Positions 41,241 through 49,779 of a stretch of 64,000 nucleotides of DNA are shown in pieces. Source of the DNA: Saccharothrix sp. S26. Lineage in GTDB: Bacteria > Actinomycetota > Actinomycetes > Mycobacteriales > Pseudonocardiaceae. The stretch covers positions 434,001 to 498,000 of the forward strand of contig NZ_JAJUWT010000001.1 in NCBI RefSeq assembly GCF_021390395.1, in the 5' to 3' direction. The notes under the pieces are model-generated. The model was not told the DNA's origin. It did no database searches and saw only the letters and a program-made list of their open reading frames with translations. Both the position numbers and the translations under genes were made by a program. The first letter of the stretch is position 1. Each line of letters starts with the position of its first letter.

Positions 41241-44092
41241 ACCCTCGCGCGCACCTGGTGCCGGCGGCGTTGGCGGTGTGGGCCACGGCATTGGCCGGGT
41301 TGCTCTGGGCGTGGTGGGCGGCAGTGGTGGTCGGGGTGGTCGCGGCCGTTCTCGGCGGGCTGATGTTGCGTCCGTGGCGGCCGGCGATGGTGGCGGTGGT
41401 TGTCGCCGGTCCGGTGGCGGCGTGTTGGATCGGCGTTCAGGTTCACGCGGCGGTCCACCACCCGTTGCGGGCGGCGGCGGAGCGTGGTGGGGCGGCCACT
41501 GTCCACTTCGAACTCGACAACCGGCCGCACGGCCTGCGCAGCAGTGGGTTCGGCTCGCGGGCGGGCGGGATCGACCTCGTCCTGGTGCGGGCGACGGTCG
41601 ACGGCGGTGGCCGGATCGCCGTGCTGGCACCCGCGGCGCGGTGGCAGGATCTCCTGCCAGGCCAACGGGTCACCGCGCGCGGCACCGTCGCCCTTCCGCG
41701 AGGTGGTGAGTTGACGGTCGCGGTGCTGCGGGTGCGAGGGCCGCCGCAGGACGTGTCCGAAGCACCGGTGTGGCAACGGATCGCCGAAGACGTGCGTGCC
41801 GGACTGCGGAAGGCGAGCACCACGCTCGACCCCGAACCGGCCGGACTGCTGCCAGCACTCGTCGTCGGCGACACGTCCGCCCTCCCGCCGAGGGTGGTGG
41901 AGGAGTTCCGCACGGCCGGTCTCGCCCATGTCCTGGCTGTCAGCGGTGCGAACCTGGCGATCCTCTGCGGTGCGGTCCTGTTGTTGCTGCGGTTGTTGAG
42001 GGTCGGGCCGCGTGGCTGCGCGGCGGGGGCGATGACGGCGCTGGTCGCGTTCGTGGTGCTGGCCGGACCGGAGCCGAGCGTGTTGCGGGCGGCCGTGATG
42101 GGCGCGGTGGCGTTGCTGGCGCTGGTGTTGGGGCGGGAGCGGTCGGCGTTGCCGGCGCTCGCGGCGGCGGTGGTGGTCCTGGTGCTTTACGACCCGGAGT
42201 TGGCCACCGAACCGGGGTTCGGGTTGTCGGCGGCGGCCACGGCGGCGCTGGTGCTGCTCGCACCCCGGTGGGCCGGTGCCCTGAAGGACCGGGGCGTGCC
42301 GGTGGGCTTCGCCGAGGCGCTGGCGGTGCCGTTGGCGGCGCACCTGGCGACCGCGCCGCTGGTCGTCGGGATCTCCGGCCAGGTGAGCCTGGTCGCGGTC
42401 GTGGCGAACCTGCTGGTCGCGCCGGTCGTGGCCCCGGCCACGGTGCTCGGCGTGCTGGCCGCCGTGCTGGCGCAGGCGCACGAGCCGACGGCACGGCTGG
42501 TCGTCGAGGTGGCCGGTCCGGCGGTGAGCTGGCTGATCACCGTCGGACGACACGCGGCGGCCGTGCCGGGTGCGGCGGTGGGGTGGCCCGGCGGTTGGGC
42601 CGGGGGTCTGCTGCTGGCCGGGGTGCTGGTGCTCGGTTACGCGATCACCAGGCTTCGCCGGGTGCGGACGTTGGTGGTGGCGGCCGCGGTGGGTGCGGTG
42701 GTGGTGATCGTGCCGCTCAACGTCGTCGCGCCCGGTTGGCCGGTATCGGGCTGGTCGGTCGTGGCGTGTGACGTCGGGCAGGGCGACGCGGTCGTCCTGG
42801 CCACGGCCGAGCGGGACCGGGCGGTGTTGGTGGACACCGGGCCGGACCCCGTGCCGGTGCTGTCGTGCCTGCGTCGGCTCGGGGTGCGGCGCATCCCGTT
42901 GGTGGTGCTCAGCCACCTGCACGCCGACCACGTCGGCGGGTTGGCCGCGGTGATGGCGGAGCGGGGTGTGGGCGCGGTGGCGGTGGGGCCGTCGCGGCGG
43001 CCGGAGTGGGCGTGGGAGGAGGTGGCGCAACGAGCGCGGGCCGCCGGGGTCCGCGTGGTCGAGCTGGCCGCCGGGCAGCGGCTGAGCTGGCCCGGGTTGC
43101 ACCTCGACGTGCTGGGTCCGCGCGTGGACCCGGTGGGTGAGACGAACACGGCGGTCAACGACGCGTCGCTGGTGCTGCGGGCCTCCACCCCGGCCGGACG
43201 GGTGCTGTTGACCGGCGACATCGAGCTGGCCGGGCAGGCGGACCTGCTCGGCGGGCACGTGGACCTGCGGGCCGACGTGCTCAAGGTGCCGCACCACGGG
43301 TCGCGGTACACGTCACCGGCGTTCCTCGCGGCGGTCCGGCCGCGGGTCGCGCTGGTGAGCGTCGGCGCGGGCAACCGCTACGGCCACCCCAGCGGGGTGC
43401 TGGTCGACGCGTTGACGAGTCGCGGCGCGCTGGTGCTGCGCACGGACCGGGACGGCGATGCCGCCGTCCTGGCAGGCCCGGACGGGCCGCGGGTCGCCCG
43501 CAGGGGCGGCGGCCCTCCCGACAACGGACAAGGGGACGACGATGAGGAACGACGTGTGGATCCGATTGCACTCCGGCTGGTCGCCGCAAGGCGACAACCG
43601 GGCCGTGGCGTGGGCGCTGTGGCAGCCCGGCTACACGGCCGAACCGTGGCCGCGCGACGAACTGCGGCCGGCCTTCACCTACTACGTGTGCGAGGAGCTG
43701 CCCGGCGGGGAGCGCGGCATCGTCGCCAGGGCCACCGCCACCGGCGTGATCCGCCTGGCGCAGGTTCCCTCGGCGGACACCGCCTACCGGTTGGTCGCCG
43801 ACGCCCTGTTCGACGCCGACCTCGCCATACCGCCGGAGGCGTGGCACGCCGAGCGCTACAACCAGGAGAAGGCGAAACGGCCCTGGCCGCAGATGCTCAC
43901 CGCCTGGCGCGTGGTGACCGAACCGGTCGGTCCGCACGTCCTGCCCGAGCTGACCGCGTTCCCGCGAACCGGCTGGTTGCGCTCGTCCCGGATCTCGCTG
44001 TGACGAGCACGGCGACGCTGCGGACCACGTCCGGTTCGACCGCCGGAGCACGAGCCAGTCGGTCGGCAGCGAGCCGCCCGCCGCCCGGCTGA
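41237..44092 (+). CDS. comEC: ComEC/Rec2-family DNA channel and metallo-hydrolase; frame runs on over the next gene
   Basis: The open frame encodes 951 residues. Real homology spans about 1-755: N-terminal helices and OB-like region, Competence domain (ALVVGDTSALPPRVVEEFRT, LAVSGANLAIL near 235), then a metallo-beta-lactamase domain with DVGQGDAVVL near 511, SHLHADHVGG near 560 and VPHHGSRYTS near 680. It should form the inner-membrane DNA channel. From about 43505 the frame loses coding character and reads low-complexity Arg-rich sequence through a well-supported gene in another frame (43542..44003). A lost stop or a frameshift near 43500 is likely. Confidence 0.85.
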   Translation: MNPRAHLVPAALAVWATALAGLLWAWWAAVVVGVVAAVLGGLMLRPWRPAMVAVVVAGPVAACWIGVQVHAAVHHPLRAAAERGGAATVHFELDNRPHGLRSSGFGSRAGGIDLVLVRATVDGGGRIAVLAPAARWQDLLPGQRVTARGTVALPRGGELTVAVLRVRGPPQDVSEAPVWQRIAEDVRAGLRKASTTLDPEPAGLLPALVVGDTSALPPRVVEEFRTAGLAHVLAVSGANLAILCGAVLLLLRLLRVGPRGCAAGAMTALVAFVVLAGPEPSVLRAAVMGAVALLALVLGRERSALPALAAAVVVLVLYDPELATEPGFGLSAAATAALVLLAPRWAGALKDRGVPVGFAEALAVPLAAHLATAPLVVGISGQVSLVAVVANLLVAPVVAPATVLGVLAAVLAQAHEPTARLVVEVAGPAVSWLITVGRHAAAVPGAAVGWPGGWAGGLLLAGVLVLGYAITRLRRVRTLVVAAAVGAVVVIVPLNVVAPGWPVSGWSVVACDVGQGDAVVLATAERDRAVLVDTGPDPVPVLSCLRRLGVRRIPLVVLSHLHADHVGGLAAVMAERGVGAVAVGPSRRPEWAWEEVAQRARAAGVRVVELAAGQRLSWPGLHLDVLGPRVDPVGETNTAVNDASLVLRASTPAGRVLLTGDIELAGQADLLGGHVDLRADVLKVPHHGSRYTSPAFLAAVRPRVALVSVGAGNRYGHPSGVLVDALTSRGALVLRTDRDGDAAVLAGPDGPRVARRGGGPPDNGQGDDDEERRVDPIALRLVAARRQPGRGVGAVAARLHGRTVAARRTAAGLHLLRVRGAARRGARHRRQGHRHRRDPPGAGSLGGHRLPVGRRRPVRRRPRHTAGGVARRALQPGEGETALAADAHRLARGDRTGRSARPARADRVPANRLVALVPDLAVTSTATLRTTSGSTAGARASRSAASRPPPG
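43542..44003 (+). CDS. Hypothetical protein overlapping the comEC frame tail
   Basis: 153 residues, ATG at 43542 after AAGGGGACGACG. High GC at third positions and ordinary protein composition (RLHSGWSPQGDNRAVAWALW, YYVCEELPGGERGIVARATA, EVWHAERYN-like EAWHAERYNQEKAKRPWPQM) show this is the real reading frame here. No membrane segment, no family recognised. It is convergent with the thrC-type gene. Confidence 0.7.
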   Translation: MRNDVWIRLHSGWSPQGDNRAVAWALWQPGYTAEPWPRDELRPAFTYYVCEELPGGERGIVARATATGVIRLAQVPSADTAYRLVADALFDADLAIPPEAWHAERYNQEKAKRPWPQMLTAWRVVTEPVGPHVLPELTAFPRTGWLRSSRISL

Positions 44093-44109
44093 GGCGGGCC
44101 CGTCCGTCA

Positions 44110-44137
44110 GGCGGCCGCGATCATGGCCGCGGCCGCC
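44110..44137. terminator. Bidirectional hairpin between the hypothetical gene and thrC
   Basis: GGCGGCCGCG, loop ATCATGGC, CGCGGCCGCC: perfect 10-pair stem in the convergent gap. Confidence 0.65.
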
Positions 44138-44151
44138 GGACGGGGGCGGTG

Positions 44152-45414
44152 TCAGTCCTGGAGCGCCTTCAGCACGGCCTCGGCCGAGGGCGGGACGTTG
44201 GCGCGGGGGCCGACGCTGCCGCCCAGGGCGTCGAGGGTCTTCAGGCCGTCGCCGGTGATGAGGAGCACCGTCTCGCCATCCGGGTCCAGCTGACCGGTCT
44301 CGATGAGCTTCTTCGCGGTCGCGACGGTGACGCCGCCGGCCGTCTCCGCGAAGATGCCCTCGGTCCGGGCCAGCAGGCGGATGCCCTCGACGACCTCTTC
44401 GTCGGTGACGTCCTCGATCGCGCCGTTGGTGCGGCGGACGGCGTCCAGCACGTAGGGGCCGTCGGCGGGCGCGCCGATCGCCAGCGAGCGGGCGATGGTG
44501 TCCGGGCGGACCGGGGTGACCACGTCGTGGCCGGACTTGAAGGCGGCCGAGACGGGGGAGCAGCCGGTGGCCTGCGCGCCGAACACGCGGTAGGGGGTCT
44601 GCTCGACCAGGTCGAGCTCGCCCAGCTCGCGGAAGGCCTTGTCGACCTTGGTCAACTGGGAGCCGGACGCGATGGGCACCACGATCTGGTCGGGCAGCCG
44701 CCAGCCGAGCTGTTCGGCGACCTCGTACCCGAGCGTCTTGGAGCCCTCGGCGTAGTAGGGGCGGACGTTGACGTTGACGAACGCCCAGTCCTCGTGCTCG
44801 GCGGCCAGTTCCTGCGCCAGCCGGTTCACGTCGTCGTAGTTGCCGTCGACGGTGATCAGGTTGCCGCCGTAGACGGCGGTCATGAGGATCTTCGCCTGCT
44901 CCAGGGTGGACGGTACCAGCACCACCGACTGCCAGCCGGCGCGGGCCGCCGCGGCGGCGACGGCGTTGGCCAGGTTGCCGGTGGACGGGCAGGCCAGGAC
45001 CTTGAAGCCCAGCTCGCGGGCGGCGGCGAGGGCGACGCCGACCACGCGGTCCTTGAAGGAGTGGGTCGGGTTGCCGGTGTCGTCCTTCACCCACACCTTG
45101 CGCACGCCCAGGGCCTTGGCGAGGCGGTCGGCCTCGACCAGGCGGGTCCCGCCGGGGTTGGTGTTGGGGTGCGACTCGACGGTGGTCGGCACGGGGAGCA
45201 GGCCGCGGTAGCGCCAGATCGACCGGGGGCCCGCCTCGATGTCCTCGCGACGGATCCGACCGAAGTCGTAGGCCACTTCCAGCGGCCCGAAACACTCGAG
45301 GCAGGCGTACTCGGCGGCGAGCGGGGTCTCGTGGCCGCATTCACGACACGACAGCGCGCGGGCGGGACCGAGGTCGAAGGAGGTGGTGGCCGGGGGCACA
45401 CTGACAGCAGTCAT
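44152..45414 (-). CDS. thrC: Threonine synthase-type PLP enzyme (threonine or homocysteine synthase)
   Basis: 420 residues, ATG at 45414. An N-terminal zinc-ribbon-like part (CRECGHETPLAAEYACLECF) precedes the fold-type II PLP domain. The PLP lysine is in NPTHSFKDRVVGVALAAARE near 125; STGNLANAV binds the phosphate and PIASGSQLTKVDKAF follows. It acts on O-phosphohomoserine. This Zn-ribbon subtype matches the Streptomyces thrC-like gene that, as I recall, travels with a MoaD/ThiS sulfur carrier; a homologue named MetM was reported to make homocysteine this way. No carrier gene is next to it here, nor hom or thrB. The leader is a SAM-I riboswitch, so control is by SAM. Confidence 0.9.
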   Translation of the reverse strand: MTAVSVPPATTSFDLGPARALSCRECGHETPLAAEYACLECFGPLEVAYDFGRIRREDIEAGPRSIWRYRGLLPVPTTVESHPNTNPGGTRLVEADRLAKALGVRKVWVKDDTGNPTHSFKDRVVGVALAAARELGFKVLACPSTGNLANAVAAAAARAGWQSVVLVPSTLEQAKILMTAVYGGNLITVDGNYDDVNRLAQELAAEHEDWAFVNVNVRPYYAEGSKTLGYEVAEQLGWRLPDQIVVPIASGSQLTKVDKAFRELGELDLVEQTPYRVFGAQATGCSPVSAAFKSGHDVVTPVRPDTIARSLAIGAPADGPYVLDAVRRTNGAIEDVTDEEVVEGIRLLARTEGIFAETAGGVTVATAKKLIETGQLDPDGETVLLITGDGLKTLDALGGSVGPRANVPPSAEAVLKALQD

Positions 45415-45427
45415 CGCGAGGTATCTC

Positions 45428-45539
45428 CTCATCTTTCCCGCGCGTCGCGGGTCGGAATTGGCACCGTGGTCGCCAGCGGACGCTGTGCGACGGGTTGCCG
45501 GGGCTTCTTCGGGCCGATCCCTCTGCCCCTCTGGATGAG
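45428..45539 (-). ncRNA. SAM-I (S-box) riboswitch in the leader of the thrC-type gene
   Basis: Read on the minus strand: CTCATC (P1 5' strand), CAGAGGGGCAGAGGGATC, GGCCC, GAAGAAGCCCCGGCAACC, a P3 hairpin (GTCGC...GCGAC), GGTGCCAATTCC, a P4 hairpin (CCCGCG ACG CGCGGG), AAAGATGAG (P1 3' strand). All the conserved SAM-I blocks are present in order. The P1 strand GATGAG runs into the ribosome-binding site (GATGAGGAG), 13-18 bases before the start codon, so ligand-stabilised P1 would hide it: translational OFF control. No U-tract terminator is seen. Confidence 0.93.
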
Positions 45540-45637
45540 CGGTATTCAGTTGTGCCCTCAACTTACGGCACCATCCCGACCCTCAGCCAGAGACGTCCAC
45601 CATCCGGACGCCCGGCGCGCGTGGGAGGATCGCGTCC

Positions 45638-46621
45638 GTGAGTGCGCCCGCTGACACGTCCGCCGCCGTGCACCTGATCGTCGGCGAGGAGGAGTTGCTG
45701 GTCGAGCGCGCGGTGCGCGGTGCGTTGGCGGTGGCGCGGAAGGCGGATCCGCAGGCCGACCTGACCCGCGTCCGCGTGACCGATCTCACCCCTCCCGAGC
45801 TGGCTGAACTGGTGAGCCCGTCGCTGTTCGCCGAGGGGCGGGTGGTGGCGCTGGAGGCAGCGCAGGAGTGCGGCAAGGAGGTCGCCGACGCGATCATGGC
45901 CTACGCCAAGGCACCGGCGGACGGGGTGACGCTGGTCGTCGTCCACAGTGGCGGCGGGCGCAGCAAGGTGGCCAAGGACCTGCCCGCGGTGCTGCGGAAG
46001 GCGGGTGCCGCGGTCACCGAGTGCCCCAAGATCACCAAGGCGGCGGACCGGGAGGCGTTCGTCCGCAACGAGATCCGCGCGGCGGGCGGCGGCAAGGCCG
46101 ACCCGGAGGCCGTGGCGGCGTTGATCGAGGCAGTCGGGTCGGACCTGCGCGAGTTGGCGGCGGCGGCCTCGCAGCTCGTCGCCGACACCGGCGGCAAGGT
46201 CGACGCCGAGGCGGTCCGCCGCTACCACCGCGGTCGGGCCGAGGTGACCGGGTTCGCGGTCGCGGAGAAGGCCGTGATGGGTGATCGGGCCGGTGCGCTG
46301 GAGGCGTTGCGGTGGGCGCTCCAGCTCGGCGTGCCGCACGTGCTGGTCGCCGACGCGTTGGCCGACGCGGTGCGCACGATCGCGCGGGTGTCCGCGGTGG
46401 GCCGGGGCGACCCGTTCAAGCTGGCGGGCGAGCTGGGCATGCCGCCGTGGAAGGTGAAGAAGGCCCAGGGCCAGTCGCGTGGCTGGGAGGACCGGGGCCT
46501 CGCCGCGGCGATGACGGTGGTCGCCGACCTGAACGCCGACGTGAAGGGCGTCGCGGCCGACTCGGGCTACGCCCTGGAACGCGCGGTGCTCAAGATCGTC
46601 GCCGCCCACGGCCGCCGCTGA
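45638..46621 (+). CDS. holA: DNA polymerase III subunit delta
   Basis: 327 residues. HLIVGEEELLVERAVRGAL at the N-terminus, then LSGGGRSK-like HSGGGRSKVAKDLPAVLRKA and the C-terminal helical collar (FAVAEKAVMGDRAGALEALR, MPPWKVKKAQGQSRGW). It opens the beta clamp in the clamp loader. GTG at 45638. It follows the comEA-comEC block as in mycobacteria, and is divergent from the thrC-type gene. Confidence 0.93.
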   Translation: MSAPADTSAAVHLIVGEEELLVERAVRGALAVARKADPQADLTRVRVTDLTPPELAELVSPSLFAEGRVVALEAAQECGKEVADAIMAYAKAPADGVTLVVVHSGGGRSKVAKDLPAVLRKAGAAVTECPKITKAADREAFVRNEIRAAGGGKADPEAVAALIEAVGSDLRELAAAASQLVADTGGKVDAEAVRRYHRGRAEVTGFAVAEKAVMGDRAGALEALRWALQLGVPHVLVADALADAVRTIARVSAVGRGDPFKLAGELGMPPWKVKKAQGQSRGWEDRGLAAAMTVVADLNADVKGVAADSGYALERAVLKIVAAHGRR

Positions 46622-46908
46622 CGGGGGAGCGGCCATGGCCCGCTACGGGGGGCCGGTTGCTGACGCCGGGGTGCCGGGGCTGGCTGCTGACGCCGGCTGC
46701 TGGGTCGACTGCCGGGCCGGCTGGTTGGGCCGACCGCCGCCACCGCCGGGGCCGACCCGTCGGGGTCGATCCGCCGGGGCCGGCTGCTGACGTCGGCTGC
46801 CGAGGCCGGACGTGGGAGCCGATCGCCGAGCCCGACGGCCCGAGTCGGGCTGCCCCGACCGTTGGTCGAGGCCGATCACGCAGGCCGGTCATCGATCGGT
46901 CGGCAGAC
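46622..46908. other. GC-rich gap with imperfect short repeats, no gene
   Basis: About 290 bases. A 15-mer GGCTGCTGACGCCGG occurs as three near-copies (46655, 46682, 46782) among many CCGGGGCCG runs. Open frames exist but show only Gly/Pro/Arg low complexity. I see no gene. Confidence 0.5.
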
Positions 46909-46945
46909 GAAAAGTGCCGTCCACCCCGTGCGGGGTGGACGGCAC
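46909..46945 (-). terminator. rpsT: Rho-independent terminator of rpsT
   Basis: GTGCCGTCCACCCC, loop GTGC, GGGGTGGACGGCAC: a perfect 14-pair stem. On the minus strand it is followed by TTTT, a classical intrinsic terminator downstream of rpsT. Confidence 0.9.
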
Positions 46946-46963
46946 CTCAGCGTGAGGACCAGA

Positions 46964-47224
46964 TCAGATCTGGTTGGCGCGCCGCGCCAGGGCCGACTTC
47001 TTGTTGGCGGCCTGGTTGGCGTGGATCACGCCCTTGGTGACGGCCTTGTCGAGCTTGCGGGAAGCCTCCCGCGCGAGCGCGGTGGCCTTCTCCTTGTCAC
47101 CGGCCTCGGCGGCCTCACGGAACTTGCGGATGGCGGTCTTGAGCGACGACTTGACGGCCTTGTTGCGCAGGCGCGCCTTCTCGTTCGTCTTGATCCGCTT
47201 CAGCTGGGACTTGATGTTCGCCAC
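46964..47224 (-). CDS. rpsT: Small ribosomal subunit protein bS20
   Basis: 86 residues, GTG at 47224 after [27 protein letters not shown] and [19 protein letters not shown] are typical. It binds 16S rRNA early in assembly. It is monocistronic with its own intrinsic terminator. Confidence 0.97.
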   Translation of the reverse strand: MANIKSQLKRIKTNEKARLRNKAVKSSLKTAIRKFREAAEAGDKEKATALAREASRKLDKAVTKGVIHANQAANKKSALARRANQI

Positions 47225-47353
47225 GCGAAAGCCACCTTTTCCTCGGTCTCGGAGTCGCACCGCGCTTGTCACCGGCTCCGCCCCGGCGAAGGGGCGGTTT
47301 TCCTCCACAGCGGAATGCCGCGCGGGTACGGCCCAGAAGGATATCAGGGCAGC

Positions 47354-49633
47354 TCACCGCACCGTGAATCGAGCCCTCCCGTCGCCGACCACGACCTCGT
47401 AGGCGCCCTTGGCGACCTCGGGCTTGTCCGAGCCGTCCATGTCGCCCGGCGTCACCGCGAGCCGCTTCACGTCGAACGCCACCTCGACCGCCCGCTGCTC
47501 GCCCGCCTTCAACGCCACCCGCGTGAAGCCGACCAGGCGCTGCTGCGGCGTGAGCACCTTGCTCACGGGCTGGTGCACGTACACCGGCACGACGACCGTG
47601 CCGTCACGCGAGCCGGTGTTGGCCACGGTCACCGACACCCGCACCTGGTCGTCCCGCCGCACCTCGGCGGACTTCACCGTCGGCGCGGACGTGGTGAACG
47701 TCGTGTACGACAAGCCGTGCCCGAACGCGAACGCCGGGTCGTAGTTCGAGCTGGGCGACGTGTTCGCGCCACGCGGCTGGTCGTAGGAGAACGGCTGGTC
47801 ACCGACCGTCTTCGGCCACGACACCGGCAGCTTCCCGCTCGGGTTCACCGCGCCGAACAGCACGTCGGCGATCGCGCTGCCGCCCTCGGAACCGGGCAGC
47901 CAGCCCGCGAGCAGCGCCGGGGCCTCGGCGACCGTGCCCAGCACCTGCGGACGGCCGGTGAGCAGCACCACCACGACCGGCTTGCCCGTGGCGCGCACCG
48001 CGTCGACCAGGCCCTGCTGCTCGGCGGTCAGCGCCGGCTCCTCGGTGTCCGCCTCACCTTCCGCGCCCGGGTCCTCGCCGAGCACCACGACGACCGCGTC
48101 GGCGTCGCCCGCCTGCGCCACCGCGTCGGCCTGGGTGGCCGCGGCGACCACGTTCGCCGACGGCGCGGCGGCCCGGATGCCCTCCAGCACCGTCACCGCC
48201 TCCGGCAGGGCCGACCCGCCGGGCACGCCCTGCCAGCCGACCGTCCAGCCGCCGAGCTGGCGGGGCACCGAGTCGGCCGCGTCACCGGTCACCACGAGCT
48301 TGGCCGCGCCGGTCGACAGCGGCAGCACGCCCTCGTTGCGCAGCAGCACCGTGCCCTCCGCCGCCGCCTGGCGGGCCAGCGCCCGGTCCGCGCCGTTGAC
48401 GATCGCGTCGGCCTTCTCCACGTCCACGAACGGCTTCTCGAACAGCCCCAGCTCGAACTTGAGCTTCAGGATCCGCCGCACGGCCTGGTCGATCCGCTTG
48501 CCGGGGATCGCGCCGCCGCGCACGCCCGCCAGCACCCCGGCGGTGAACGCGCCCGCGTCCGACGGCTCCATGGCCATGTCCACGCCCGCGTTGACCGCCA
48601 TCGCGATGGCCTCCTCGTAGTCCGCCGCCACGTGGTAGCGGTCCACCAGGAACCGGATGTCCTCCCAGTCGGTGATCGCCACGCCCCGGAAGCCCATCCG
48701 GTCGCGCAGCTGCGTGGTCAGCAGGTACTTCGAGGCGTGCGCGGGCACGCCGTTGACCGCGCCGGAGTTGATCATCACGGTGCCGACGCCCGCGTCGAAC
48801 TGAGGCTGGAACGCGGGCAGCACGGTGTCCTGGAGGTACCGGATCGGCAGCTGGGCGGGCGCGCGGTCGTGGCCGTTGAACGGCTCCGAGTAGCCCGCGA
48901 AGTGCTTGGCGGTCGCGGTCAGCTTCGCCGTGCCGTCGGTCGGCTCGGACTGCTGCCCGCGCACGTTCGCCGCCGCCAGCGTGCCGGCCAGCACCGGATC
49001 CTCGCTGTAGGTCTCGTAGTAGCGGCCCCAGCGGGTGTCGCGGGCGATGTCGGACACCGGCGCGAAGTTCCAGAACACGCCGGTGGCGCGCATGGCCCGG
49101 CCGGTGGACGCGCCCAGCTTCTCCTGCAACTCCGGGTCCCAGGTCGCGCCGAGGCCGATCTGGTGCGGGAACATGGTGGCGCTGAGCACGTTGTTGTGGC
49201 CGTGCACGCCATCCGCGCCGTAGATCAGCGGGATGCGCAGCCGGCTGTGGTCCAGCGCGTACTTCTGGATGGCGTTGGTCATCTCCGCCCACGCGCGCGG
49301 GGTGTTCGGGGTCGGCGCGTCGCCGCCGCCGGACAGGATGGACCCGACCTTCGCGTCCTCCAGGACGGCCTTCATGCAGTCCTCGCGCAGCGGTCCGGGG
49401 TTCCACTCGCAGTTGCCGCGCAGCTTGCCCAGCCGGATCTGCGTCATCTGGCCGACCTTCTCCTCCAGCGTCATCCGCCTGAGGAGGTTCTCGACGCGCC
49501 GGTCGACCGGTGCCCGCGCGTCCTGGTAGTCCTGCCCGGTCGGCTCCATCACGCCGCTGGCCTGCGCGCCGGTGACCAACAGGGCCAGCGTGGCCAGCAC
49601 GGCCACGGTGGTCCGCTTGCGGGATCTCAACAC
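47354..49633 (-). CDS. Secreted GH3 beta-glucosidase-like glycosidase
   Basis: 759 residues, GTG at 49633 after GGAGGTTCTCG. Signal peptide about 1-25 (VAVLATLALLVTGAQA). GH3 N-terminal barrel with IPLIYGADGVHGHNNV and KHFAGYSEP, nucleophile Asp in GVAITDWEDIRF near residue 319; GH3 C-terminal domain (about 420-620) and a fibronectin-III-like C-terminal domain. It should release glucose from beta-linked oligosaccharides outside the cell. A perfect CebR box (49718..49731) lies upstream, which points to cello-oligosaccharide control and supports a cellobiose or related substrate. Confidence 0.94.
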   Translation of the reverse strand: MLRSRKRTTVAVLATLALLVTGAQASGVMEPTGQDYQDARAPVDRRVENLLRRMTLEEKVGQMTQIRLGKLRGNCEWNPGPLREDCMKAVLEDAKVGSILSGGGDAPTPNTPRAWAEMTNAIQKYALDHSRLRIPLIYGADGVHGHNNVLSATMFPHQIGLGATWDPELQEKLGASTGRAMRATGVFWNFAPVSDIARDTRWGRYYETYSEDPVLAGTLAAANVRGQQSEPTDGTAKLTATAKHFAGYSEPFNGHDRAPAQLPIRYLQDTVLPAFQPQFDAGVGTVMINSGAVNGVPAHASKYLLTTQLRDRMGFRGVAITDWEDIRFLVDRYHVAADYEEAIAMAVNAGVDMAMEPSDAGAFTAGVLAGVRGGAIPGKRIDQAVRRILKLKFELGLFEKPFVDVEKADAIVNGADRALARQAAAEGTVLLRNEGVLPLSTGAAKLVVTGDAADSVPRQLGGWTVGWQGVPGGSALPEAVTVLEGIRAAAPSANVVAAATQADAVAQAGDADAVVVVLGEDPGAEGEADTEEPALTAEQQGLVDAVRATGKPVVVVLLTGRPQVLGTVAEAPALLAGWLPGSEGGSAIADVLFGAVNPSGKLPVSWPKTVGDQPFSYDQPRGANTSPSSNYDPAFAFGHGLSYTTFTTSAPTVKSAEVRRDDQVRVSVTVANTGSRDGTVVVPVYVHQPVSKVLTPQQRLVGFTRVALKAGEQRAVEVAFDVKRLAVTPGDMDGSDKPEVAKGAYEVVVGDGRARFTVR

Positions 49634-49717
49634 CGAGAACCTCCAGGTGGATCGGGGAACGCCCGGCATCACCCTCCCTGTGTGAGTCGGCCCACAACAG
49701 GGCCGAACGGCGGATTC

Positions 49718-49731
49718 TGGGAGCGCTCCCA
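49718..49731. promoter_or_regulatory. CebR-box operator
   Basis: TGGGAGCGCTCCCA is the exact 14-bp palindrome known as the CebR operator in Streptomyces, where cellobiose or cellotriose releases the LacI-family repressor CebR. It lies 85 bases before the GH3 gene and 49 before the divergent permease gene, so it could act on either. Confidence 0.88.
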
Positions 49732-49779
49732 TCGGCGTAAGGAGTGAAATGCAGTACGCCCGTCTTGTTTGATGTGGGC

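Noticed and set aside
40814-43297. An 827-codon minus-strand open frame opposite comEC
   Set aside because: Antisense shadow in the GC-rich frame; only its last 80 codons over the comEA-comEC gap look even slightly protein-like, without start site or family.
46862-49747. A 961-codon plus-strand open frame opposite rpsT and the GH3 gene
   Set aside because: Runs across two unrelated genes and their terminator; His/Arg-rich shadow composition.
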